From Akkermansiaceae bacterium (GTDB taxonomy: Bacteria; Verrucomicrobiota; Verrucomicrobiia; Verrucomicrobiales; Akkermansiaceae): a DNA stretch of 64,000 bases. The stretch lies in NCBI GenBank assembly GCA_024233115.1, contig JACKQB010000003.1:558001-622000 (forward strand), given 5' to 3'. A program made the translations under genes and the position numbers. Below, piece after piece: positions 33,891-43,115 of the stretch. Under the pieces are notes generated by a model. It was not told the DNA's origin and did not search any database. It saw only the letters and a list, made by a program, of their open reading frames with translations. Each line of letters starts with the position of its first letter. The first letter of the stretch is position 1.

Positions 33891-36464
33891 ATGAGAATCG
33901 ATCTGCTAGTCGTTACATTGCTTGTGCTGGGCCGTGTTCATGGGGGGACAACAGAAGCGGAGTCGAGTGTGTTCTCATTCGACACCCGTGACTCGTCAGG
34001 AACCACTGCGTCCGTATCGAATGTCTTTGGGGTGGATGCACGTGACCTTGGTAATGGAGACAGCCAGGCATCAGGTACGTTTGCCCTGAATACGGTAAGC
34101 GGTGCTCCTGTAGAACTGGAAATTGTCGGGCCCTCCCAAGTTGCCTCTGGCAGTGTGACCAGCTATGCGGTGAAATGGCACACCGCGACATCGGTGCTGG
34201 ATGTGACAGACAATGTGCGCTGGAAATTCCTGACGGGGGCGCCCGGGAATACGGGAATGGTTCCGCCTAATTTCTATGCAGGGGAAACGCCGATAGGTGC
34301 AGCCACGACGATTGTGGCGTCCTACATCGGCCCCAATGGTAAAGGTATGCAATCAGCCCCATTCACCATCACCATCCTACCCCGAATGCAAGTGGCACTG
34401 GGAACAAGCAACCCGGGAGGGCAGCAGGGAGTCCGGCTGTTGGATGCCGGCGTGGAAGGAGCCTCAGGAGCAACGACCATCAACTGGGATTTAGACGGTG
34501 ACGGCCAGTTTGACGATGCCACAGGGGCAACTGTAACCCGTGATTACGGCACATGGACAGGAACCACAACGGTGAAGGTAGAGGTGGTGGATGCCCAGGG
34601 AAACCGCAGGATCGAGGAACGGCAGGTGGTTCTAAACAAGGCACCTGTAGCGAATCAACCGGTTGTTAAACCTGCCTACGACCCCACAGGCTTTGACCTT
34701 TACCTGCCCGATATTGCGAAATCTAATTTTGTGTTTAATGCTGGGGGTATTACTCGGCGCGATAGCGGTCTGGTGGTGATTGCCCATGGACTGTATTCGG
34801 GTGCAGACAAAGCTTGGCTTGGGGAGATGGGGCGAGCCATTGAAAATAGATGTGGGTATGAAGGGATAGATCCTCCAGATATTGCGCTTATGGACTGGTC
34901 GTCGCTTGCGGGGAACCCCTCGGAACTTCCTTTTTGGCTGAGGTTTTCAATCCAGACATTAGTAGAAGAGAGTATAAAGAGCGGCGATGGCCTTACCGCA
35001 GCTGTCGGCGTGGGTACTGGCGCGGCAAGTACCATTATTAACTTTGGTTTCGATCTCTACTGGGTCAGGGAATTTGGTCTCATTACCGGGCAGCAACTAG
35101 CAAACTGGATCTATATGAACAGCTCGATAGGTGGGGCTCCCCAAATCAACAAGACCAAGCCGATTCACCTGATCGGCCATAGTGCAGGAGGCTTTGTAGT
35201 GGGGGAGGCAGCCAAATTTCTCAAACATCCAGCCAGTGGTCATGCCCAAGTGTTGGTGGATAGGGTGACCATGCTTGATACACCATTTGTAGAAAGATCC
35301 CATATCGCTTCAGGTGCGAAAAATTACCCTAATCCCGGAGTTGCCGAGCGCTATATTTCATCCAAGTGGGGAGGGCTGAGTTTGGGAGGGCTGCTTACTT
35401 TTCCAAACAGTTATTACCGTCGTGTCAATGTATGGAGTGCGGGGGTGCCGCTCTTTAATCTGGCATCACATGGGTATGCGCATGACTGGTACACGAAGCA
35501 CACAATATGGGGTGATACGATATTGGATCGTCTCGAAACAGACGGATTTTATCATTCCCCTATCATAAATGAGAATACTAGAATACAGAACAAAGGCTCA
35601 GCCTCAGCGTCATCTTTGACTGTCCAGTCATCCATGAAGCAGCAAGCGGCTGCCGTAGCCTTGCCTGATGTCTTACCAGCGGCATGGCAGACATTTGGCA
35701 ACGCCGTCGAGTCAGCAGGGACGTGGACGGCGACGGAAGCCGATGATGCGGGGATGTGGTCGGATATTTCAATCACAGCAACGAGTAAGACGCTGGCCTT
35801 CGACTTTCATTTCAGTGGATCGGGCGATGGAGATTTTCTGGCAGTGCACCTTGGTGATCTGCCGGTCTTGTTCCGTGGGCTCGATTTAAGTTTGTCGCGT
35901 GACTCGTGGTTGCCTGTAGAGATACCTCTGGATTTGATTCCGGTAATGGATGGCAAGCTGGTGTTCACCTTGGTAAGCCGGGGCGAAGTCAATGCCCAGG
36001 TGCAGGTGCGTAACATCCGTATCATCCAGAGCGACGACGCCGATGAAGACGGGTTGACGGTGGATGAGGAAACCCTCGCCGGAACCGATCCTCGCTCATA
36101 CGACAGCGATGGTGATGGCCTGAGCGATGGCGAAGAAGTCAATACCCACCTCACTGATGCAAACCGGAAGGACAGTGATGGTGATAATCACTGGGACGGT
36201 GATGAGCTACGTGCAGGTACTGACCCGCTGCAGAATGGTTCCTATTTCCGTATCCATGCTCTTACACGTGAGCCAACCGGGACTATAACCATTCGCTGGC
36301 CCGGCAAGGTGGGGAATCGTTACACAGTGTATCGATCTCAGGAACTAGGGACTGGAAATCTGGATGTCATGGAGACAGGAATAGAAGGTGAGGAGCCGGA
36401 AATGACGTGGTCGGATGACAATCCCCCTGCGGGTCATGCATTCTACTGGGTGAAGTATGAGTAG
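33891..36464 (+). CDS. Large secreted alpha/beta-hydrolase with PKD-like and calcium-type repeats
   Basis: The 857-residue protein starts with a signal peptide (MRIDLLVVTLLVLGRVHG). Residues about 15-70 contain two short similar stretches (SVFSFDTRDSSG and VFGVDARDLGNG). A beta-rich region with PKD-like features follows, then an alpha/beta-hydrolase domain with the nucleophile elbow IGHSAGG near residue 430 and an upstream VVIAHGLYSG oxyanion strand. Near residues 715-775 there are DxDxDG repeats (DADEDGLT, DSDGDGLSDGEE, DSDGDNHWDGDE) of the thrombospondin-3/calcium-binding type, and the end resembles a small beta domain. It probably acts as a cell-surface or secreted esterase, lipase or peptidase; substrate unknown. 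Confidence 0.75.
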   Translation: MRIDLLVVTLLVLGRVHGGTTEAESSVFSFDTRDSSGTTASVSNVFGVDARDLGNGDSQASGTFALNTVSGAPVELEIVGPSQVASGSVTSYAVKWHTATSVLDVTDNVRWKFLTGAPGNTGMVPPNFYAGETPIGAATTIVASYIGPNGKGMQSAPFTITILPRMQVALGTSNPGGQQGVRLLDAGVEGASGATTINWDLDGDGQFDDATGATVTRDYGTWTGTTTVKVEVVDAQGNRRIEERQVVLNKAPVANQPVVKPAYDPTGFDLYLPDIAKSNFVFNAGGITRRDSGLVVIAHGLYSGADKAWLGEMGRAIENRCGYEGIDPPDIALMDWSSLAGNPSELPFWLRFSIQTLVEESIKSGDGLTAAVGVGTGAASTIINFGFDLYWVREFGLITGQQLANWIYMNSSIGGAPQINKTKPIHLIGHSAGGFVVGEAAKFLKHPASGHAQVLVDRVTMLDTPFVERSHIASGAKNYPNPGVAERYISSKWGGLSLGGLLTFPNSYYRRVNVWSAGVPLFNLASHGYAHDWYTKHTIWGDTILDRLETDGFYHSPIINENTRIQNKGSASASSLTVQSSMKQQAAAVALPDVLPAAWQTFGNAVESAGTWTATEADDAGMWSDISITATSKTLAFDFHFSGSGDGDFLAVHLGDLPVLFRGLDLSLSRDSWLPVEIPLDLIPVMDGKLVFTLVSRGEVNAQVQVRNIRIIQSDDADEDGLTVDEETLAGTDPRSYDSDGDGLSDGEEVNTHLTDANRKDSDGDNHWDGDELRAGTDPLQNGSYFRIHALTREPTGTITIRWPGKVGNRYTVYRSQELGTGNLDVMETGIEGEEPEMTWSDDNPPAGHAFYWVKYE

Positions 36465-36586
36465 CTTTTGAGCATAGTGCCATTCAAGCCTAACTGATCA
36501 ATACATGGTTCGTGTCTTTAGGTATTTAGGCAAATGGCCCAAAATATATTTGCGTGGAAATACATAGAGGCTATTTGTGGTAGTAA

Positions 36587-36763
36587 ATGGCAACGGTTTA
36601 CCTTAGAAATGGGATCTACTACGCTAAATTCGTTGATGAGAACGGGAAGCGTACGAGTAGGAACACCGGGGTGTCTAGGAAGCGTGAGGCGCAGCGTATT
36701 GCGGCGGGGATGGAAGCTGATGCTCTTGAGTTGCGTCGAAATGGCCAGAAGATGCAGCGGGCA
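36587..36763 (+). pseudogene. Tyrosine recombinase (integrase) N-terminal remnant
   Basis: MATVYLRNGIYYAKFVDENG followed by KRTSRNTGVSRKREAQRIA is a typical arm-binding N-terminal domain of a phage-type integrase. The catalytic domain is missing. Coding ends exactly where GTAAGCG, the conserved IS66-family end, begins at 36764, so the gene appears to have been cut by the insertion element. The remainder of the integrase is not found on the other side of the element. Confidence 0.7.
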
Positions 36764-36810
36764 GTAAGCGATCCGTGAAGAGCCTTCTGAGTAGGCTTGA
36801 TATTCACGAT

Positions 36811-36844
36811 GAAAGTGTGGTATGTGTGACACTTTCAGTTTTTT
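36811..36844 (+). terminator. Hairpin terminator inside the IS66 end
   Basis: GAAAGTGT pairs with ACACTTTC over a ten-base loop, followed by AG and six T residues. It lies within the IS66 end and would stop transcription entering the element from the integrase side. Confidence 0.6.
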
Positions 36845-36857
36845 CCGATAGCCGCTA

Positions 36858-38404
36858 TCAAGCTGCTGCTTCTTTTTCTTCGTCCAGTGTCTTCACCCAC
36901 GCAGCGGGGAGCAGTTTGTGCAGGTCGTCCTGGTTGGTCATGGTCAGGAGTTTTTCAAAGACCCATTTCAAATGCGCGTAGGGGTCTTTGCCGAGGATGC
37001 GGCAGTTCTCCACCATGGTGTAGAGCACGGCACTGCGCCAGCCGGTTTCCCCGCCTCCGATGAAGAGCCAGTTCTTGATGCCTATTTTTGTGGGACGCAC
37101 GCCGCGTTCGACGGAGTTGTTGTCGATGTGAACCTCCCCGTGGTGAAGGTAGACGATGAGTTTGCTCCACTGGTTCAGTGCATACGCCGCCGCCCCACCC
37201 AGGCCGCTTTTGGGCAGGTGTTTGTTTTTAACTTTGGTGATGAGGTGGTGGAGGCGTTTGGTGATCAGGCGGCTTTGCCGTCGTCGGTAGTATTTGCGGA
37301 CTTCAGGAGCCGAGTCCTTATATTTTCCTCGATCCGGTAGAGTTGCTGGATGAGGCGCAGGATCTTTGCCGCAAGCAGGGGTCTTCCTCCAGTTGTCGTA
37401 AAATTTGCGACGGGCGTGTGTCCAGCACCCCGACTGGGTGATGCCTTCGTTGTCGCCGGCCCATTTGTTGTAGGCACCGTGGCCGTCGCTCTGGAGGATG
37501 CCCCGGAAAGTATCTTCTTCGTATGCGTTTCCGAGGATGGCGGCGAGGCAGCTGGAGTCGCGGCCTGTCTGCCAGTCGTAGACGATGGTGTTGTGCGCGG
37601 GGTTCTGGTAGAGCCAGAGGTAGCCTTTTCTTGTACTGCCGTGTCCGGGGCTGAGGTAGTCGATGGGGGTTTCATCGGCTTTGACGTAGCTGCTTTTCCG
37701 GAGGTCGCTGACGAGGAGTTTCCAGAGGGGCTGGAGGAGGTCTGCGCCGACTTCCATCCAGTGGCTCATGGTGTTGCGGGGGATGTTGATGCCGTAGCGA
37801 CGCGACATGATTTACTCCCTGCCGCAGAGAGCGGGAGGTGGTCGCAGTATTTGCCGGTGACGATGTGGGCCAGCAGCGAGGGGGTGAGGATGCTGCCCTC
37901 GAGGATGGTGGGCGGCAGGGGCGCGGTGTGGATGCTTGGTATGGCCTCGTTCTTTTTGACGTAGGTGGGCCGGATGATGAGTCGGCGGGTGTAGCGGCCG
38001 GGTTCGACATCGAGCCGCTCGCTGGTGCGCTGGCCTATGCGGCGGTAATCCCCCGGGTTGGCGCGGACTTCATCGGGGATGATGACTTCCTCGACGGTGG
38101 GGAGGTTGGCGGGCAGCCGGGGTTCGCGGGGCTTGCGCTTACAGACAGGTTTGAGCTCGCGCTTGAGTTCTTCAGCCGCCTGTGCGTCCTCTTCGCAGTC
38201 GGCGGCGCAGGGCTTTTTTGCCGCGTCGGGGTCGAGAAGGAGTTCAAGCTGGGCGGGGTCGAGCTTTTCGCTTTTGCTGCCGTAGATGATGCGGATGAGA
38301 TGGTCGACCTTTTTTTCAAGCAGGGCGATTTGCTCGCGCTGGCTTTCTATAATCTCACGCTGTGAGGCGATGATTTTGTCTTTGTCCTCCTCCGTTTGGC
38401 TCAC
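36858..38404 (-). pseudogene. IS66 transposase (TnpC), frameshifted
   Basis: The 5' part (38404 to about 37820) has the coiled N terminus (SQTEEDKDKIIASQREIIES) and the IS66 zinc-finger-like region and KYCDHLPL motif. The 3' part (from 37808) resumes with RRYGINIPRNTMSHWMEV and continues through the DDE domain (KADETPIDYL, WTHARRKFYDNW, HIDNNSVERGVRPTKIGIKNWLF). Between them the frame changes near 37810-37835, where the expected residues before RYGI are scrambled. A single full-length TnpC is therefore not made unless frameshifting occurs. Confidence 0.8.
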
Positions 38405-38456
38405 ATACTAACAACGTAAGCGGTAATGGGGTCAGGCATAGAAATGGTGCATCTTA

Positions 38457-38470
38457 GGAAAGGGGTCAGT
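38457..38470. repeat. Inverted copy of the ACTGACCCCT repeat
   Basis: On the minus strand this reads ACTGACCCCTTTCC, matching 13 of 14 bases of the tandem repeat at 31115-31146. A partial related word (CTGACCCC) occurs at about 38427-38435. Together they bracket the island from 31.1 to 38.5 kb. Confidence 0.5.
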
Positions 38471-38552
38471 TGGCATGAAAGGCGGTAGCGAAGAAGCCCG
38501 ATAGCTGCGATAATGGTAGTGAAGGACTAACAACCACCTTCGCACAGAAACC

Positions 38553-38663
38553 ATGAACCAGCAAAACTACTACAGCATGGGCATCGACGCGCATAAGCGT
38601 TTTTGCCAAGTCCACGTCCAAGAAGCCCGGGCGACCATTTCTTTTCGACCGAAAGAACCGTGA
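38553..38663 (+). pseudogene. IS110-family transposase, N-terminal fragment
   Basis: A 36-codon frame reads MNQQNYYSMGIDAHKRFCQV and then stops. GIDAHKRFCQVHV is the N-terminal DEDD-domain start of IS110-type transposases (first catalytic Asp). The frame ends at a TGA at the point where sequence of another gene begins, so only about a tenth of the transposase is left. Confidence 0.6.
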
Positions 38664-38928
38664 GGTGACGGCTCCGGGTGGCGATCATACAGACATTGAC
38701 ATCAAGTGTGCCGCTGTCGGCGAGAGCATCCGATATCATGGCCCACTGTGGATCATTTCCAACCATGGCAGCACTCCATGGCAGCCATACAAGATCATCT
38801 GCCCCCCTGTGTTCGGTGCCTGATTCCACCCAAAGGATATGCAGCACCGCGCCAGTGGCTTTCGCGATGCGGACACCCCAGCGTGCCATGGCAGCCGCCT
38901 CGGATTGTTTTCTAATAACTAACAGCAT
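38664..38928 (-). pseudogene. 5' fragment of a universal-stress-like domain gene, truncated by IS110 sequence
   Basis: It starts eight bases after the mutL stop on the same strand. The first part (MLLVIRKQSEAAAMARWGVR, then AKATGAVLHILWVES) looks like a USP-type Rossmann start, and the fragment runs on to about CMIATRSRHLTV, where normal coding breaks off at the IS110 fragment. The rest of the gene is absent. The family assignment is by pattern only. Confidence 0.45.
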
Positions 38929-38935
38929 GAGGACA

Positions 38936-40759
38936 TCACTTGCCGAATTTACGGTCGAGTTCGTTGAGGGAAATATGGATCAGGGTAGGCCTTCCATCCG
39001 GGGTGCAGTAGGGCAGATCACAGGCGAACATCGAGGCTAACAGAGCCTCGGCATGGTCAACCCTGCATGGTTCCCTACGCCCAATACGCCGTGCAAGCCC
39101 CGCCGCAAAGGCCTCGTAGGCCATCGCCTTTCCCTTGCGGGTCCCCGCTGTTTCGTGAAGCTCATCGACGAGTTCCAGAAGAAAGCCCCTCACATCAGAG
39201 ACTTTGAGAAAGCCTGGCAGGCTGCTTACCTTGACCGTACTTCCGCCAAAGGACTCCACGGTCATACCGGCATCGGCAAAGTGATCCGAATGTCGCATCA
39301 CAAGATCCGCATCCAGTGCTTCCAGCTCCAGTAATTCGGGGACAAGCAAGCCCTGGGAATCGATTCCCCCGCCATGTTCTGAATGACCTCCCCTATTGAG
39401 AAGCTGCTCATAGACCACGCGTTCCCTGGCTGCCACGGGATCGAGGAGCACCACTCCCTGCTCGCCTTCAAGCACAATATACCGGTCGTGCAAGGGGCCT
39501 ATCAGATTAAACGCAGGCCTCTCCACCCACTTCCGGCCTGATTGGTTGGCGAGATCTTCCTGCCGCTCGGTTTTGTGTGGAAATGGGCGGGGGGCGGATG
39601 CCGGAGAAAAGGGTGCGGGTGGATGATACGGGGGCGGTTTCCCGACATCCCCCCCATCAGCACGCCTACCTTGAAACACAGGATCAGGCTGGGGTGGGAC
39701 AGGGGGAAAAGGGGAAAAAGGGGGGGGAGTTTGGTTTTGGTGCTCAACAGGAGCCACCGGCTTGGGTGGCTTTGGCTGCAGAGCCTGCTCGACGGCACTC
39801 GCCACCAGAGCACGAACTTCATGGGGGCGATGAAAGCGCACCTCACGTTTGGCAGGGTGCACATTGACATCCACCAATGCGGGGTCCATTTCCAGCCATA
39901 GCCAAGCGGCGGGATAAGAGCCATCCGCAATCGCACCACGATAGCCGTCCCGGATGGCGCGTGACACGGCAGCATCCTCGATGGGCCGTCCGTTGAGGAA
40001 CACAAACTGCTGTCGGCGCCCCTTACGCGCGTATTCGGCTGGAAGCAGGTAACCTTTGAGCATCATTCCCCTACCCTCAGTATCCGGAACCTCGATCAGT
40101 TTCCCCGCTGCATCAGAGCCGGCCAGACCGGAGATCCGCACGCGCCAGTCCTTGGTGCCCGCCAGATCAAACACAGTGCGACCGTCCCTGACCATCGTGA
40201 AGCGAACCCCGGGAGACGCCAACGCATGAAGCCTGACCTGGTGCTCGACGTGGGCGGACTCCGTGGTCTCGGCGCGGAGAAACTTGCGTCGGGCCGGGAC
40301 GTTGAAAAAGATTTGTTTCGCCTCCACGGTGGTTCCCTCGGGCACACCGGCATCGCGGACGTCCTTGAGGGTGCCACCATCAACGACGATTTCCGTACCG
40401 GCCACACTGCCTTTTTCCCGCGTGCAAATACGGAACCTGGAGACACTGGCAATACTGGGAACCGCCTCACCACGGAAGCCCAGGGTAAGGATTGTCGCCA
40501 AGCCCTCACTATCTTGCAACTTGCTGGTTGCGTGGCGTTCGAGCGAGAGCAGGGCGTCCTCGCGGCTCATGCCGCAGGCATCATCGGTGACGCGCACCAG
40601 GGCCGCCCCGCCGCGCTGGATCTCCACGGTGATGTGCCGGGCACCGGCATCAAGGCTATTTTCCACCAGTTCCTTCACCACACTGGCCGGGCGCTCAACA
40701 ACTTCCCCGGCCGCCACCTGGCTGGCGAGGATGTCATCGAGAACGCGGATCTTGGGCAC
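38936..40759 (-). CDS. mutL: DNA mismatch repair protein MutL
   Basis: The GHKL ATPase domain is complete: ELVENSLDAGA (motif I), DDACGMSREDA (II), TLGFRGEA (III) and the later FVNGRP-like FLNGRPIED strand. A Pro-rich linker (residues about 350-420) leads to a C-terminal dimerisation domain ending TPDGRPTLIHISLNELDRKFGK. The GTG at 40759 gives the canonical start VPKIRVLDD; a TTG at 40798 would add an implausible tail. The endonuclease motif DQHAxxERxxYE of most bacterial MutLs reads DPVAARERVVYE, and the CPHGRP motif reads CTPDGRP, so the nuclease site looks degraded. Confidence 0.93.
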   Translation of the reverse strand: MPKIRVLDDILASQVAAGEVVERPASVVKELVENSLDAGARHITVEIQRGGAALVRVTDDACGMSREDALLSLERHATSKLQDSEGLATILTLGFRGEAVPSIASVSRFRICTREKGSVAGTEIVVDGGTLKDVRDAGVPEGTTVEAKQIFFNVPARRKFLRAETTESAHVEHQVRLHALASPGVRFTMVRDGRTVFDLAGTKDWRVRISGLAGSDAAGKLIEVPDTEGRGMMLKGYLLPAEYARKGRRQQFVFLNGRPIEDAAVSRAIRDGYRGAIADGSYPAAWLWLEMDPALVDVNVHPAKREVRFHRPHEVRALVASAVEQALQPKPPKPVAPVEHQNQTPPPFSPFPPVPPQPDPVFQGRRADGGDVGKPPPYHPPAPFSPASAPRPFPHKTERQEDLANQSGRKWVERPAFNLIGPLHDRYIVLEGEQGVVLLDPVAARERVVYEQLLNRGGHSEHGGGIDSQGLLVPELLELEALDADLVMRHSDHFADAGMTVESFGGSTVKVSSLPGFLKVSDVRGFLLELVDELHETAGTRKGKAMAYEAFAAGLARRIGRREPCRVDHAEALLASMFACDLPYCTPDGRPTLIHISLNELDRKFGK

Positions 40760-40921
40760 TTCGGGAAATGGGTGATTAAAAATTGAACAAATGAACAATT
40801 GCCTGCGGCAACAAGAGTCTAAGTGGAGCCTGTGGCAATAGCCAATAGTAGTTTTTCACTTCATTGGATTTTTTCATTGTCGATTGTCGGCGATCCACTA
40901 TCCATTGACCCACAATCCGCA

Positions 40922-41677
40922 ATGGCACGAGATCCACAACCCACATTCATGGAACGTATGGCCAACAGCAGGCCCCCGTGGTTCTGGTGGTTTCTGACGC
41001 TGATACTGGCATCATGTTTCGCCACACTGTGCTGGTCGCTGTGTATTGCCATATTCAACAATCCAGAGGAGCCCCGCAATTATGAGATCCTGCGGAAGCT
41101 GGGTCGGCTCCCCGAGCACAAGGCATACACGTCCCAGACCGCGCCCAAGCACCCGACCACCTCGGCACAGACGCTGAGAAAAAGCTACCTTGTCTTCTCT
41201 GATGAAGAGCTGGCAACGATCAACCGCAGTCTCTTGCACAGCTACCTGACCAATTTCCGTGAAACCACCTTCTGTACTTACTTGGAAGGCGATTACCAGG
41301 TTGTCGGCACGCGCAAGCTAACCAAGGACGATTTTATCAGCGAGGGTTTTGCCGTGGAACTCCGGGCCTACATCCAGCCGGATGAATTCAGCGATCCGGC
41401 ACCCTATCCCGTGATTGCGGAAATCATTTTCCCCACCCCTTATGCCAATTCCTACAAAGGGTTTCACAAGGGAGACATGCTTGAGCTGGGTATCACCCCT
41501 CAATTTGCCTCCCTGCTGCATGTGGGAAAGATCATCCAGGAAAATGATGATACCATCGTCGTAGTCACGGCGGTCAGTCTGGCCAGCAGGTTGCGCCCGC
41601 CGCACGAAGGCCCGTTTGATCTGGTGCCGCCGAAGGAAGTGAACCTCGATGCGAAGTTCCCCGTGTTCGGGAAATAA
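40922..41677 (+). CDS. Hypothetical single-pass membrane protein
   Basis: The 251-residue protein begins MARDPQPTFMERMANSRPPW and has one strongly hydrophobic helix at about residues 18-42, then an extracytoplasmic soluble part of about 200 residues without recognised motif. ATG 40922 was chosen because sequence before it is low-complexity repeat DNA (CCACTATCCATTGACCCAC). It lies divergent from mutL and convergent with enolase. Function unknown. Confidence 0.6.
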   Translation: MARDPQPTFMERMANSRPPWFWWFLTLILASCFATLCWSLCIAIFNNPEEPRNYEILRKLGRLPEHKAYTSQTAPKHPTTSAQTLRKSYLVFSDEELATINRSLLHSYLTNFRETTFCTYLEGDYQVVGTRKLTKDDFISEGFAVELRAYIQPDEFSDPAPYPVIAEIIFPTPYANSYKGFHKGDMLELGITPQFASLLHVGKIIQENDDTIVVVTAVSLASRLRPPHEGPFDLVPPKEVNLDAKFPVFGK

Positions 41678-41708
41678 AAAAGCCTCCACCCTCTTGAGGA
41701 TGGAGACC
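41675..41708 (-). terminator. Terminator of eno, probably bidirectional
   Basis: On the minus strand a CTCCATCCTC/GAGGGTGGAG stem (one G-U pair) is followed by GC and six T residues, 43 bases after the eno stop. The opposite strand has a weaker T-poor tail, and the T-run overlaps the stop of the convergent gene. Confidence 0.8.
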
Positions 41709-41750
41709 TGGTTGATGGATGGATGCGGGCAGGGATGCCCACGCTCCCTT

Positions 41751-43025
<1,275 letters not shown>

Positions 43026-43115
43026 TAGTTTGTTTTTTGTTAGGAAAAGAGATAGTGGACGGGCACGCGCCTCATTCGATCGAACCGGGCGTGCGGCCCC
43101 GGAGAGCAGCATCGT

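Larger units (their letters stand above)
36764..38404 (-). mobile_element. IS66-family element, degenerate
   Basis: The right end begins with GTAAGCG at 36764, inside an integrase gene. A frameshifted tnpC-type transposase occupies 36858-38404 on the minus strand. No tnpA or tnpB genes are present, so it is either an ISBst12-like single-gene element or a deleted copy. The left end was not found: a GTAAGCG at 38416 is in the wrong orientation. No target duplication could be matched. Confidence 0.75.

Noticed and set aside
38416..38422. GTAAGCG as the left end of the IS66 element
   Set aside because: It reads in the same direction as the end at 36764, not inverted, so it cannot be the partner terminus of the same copy.
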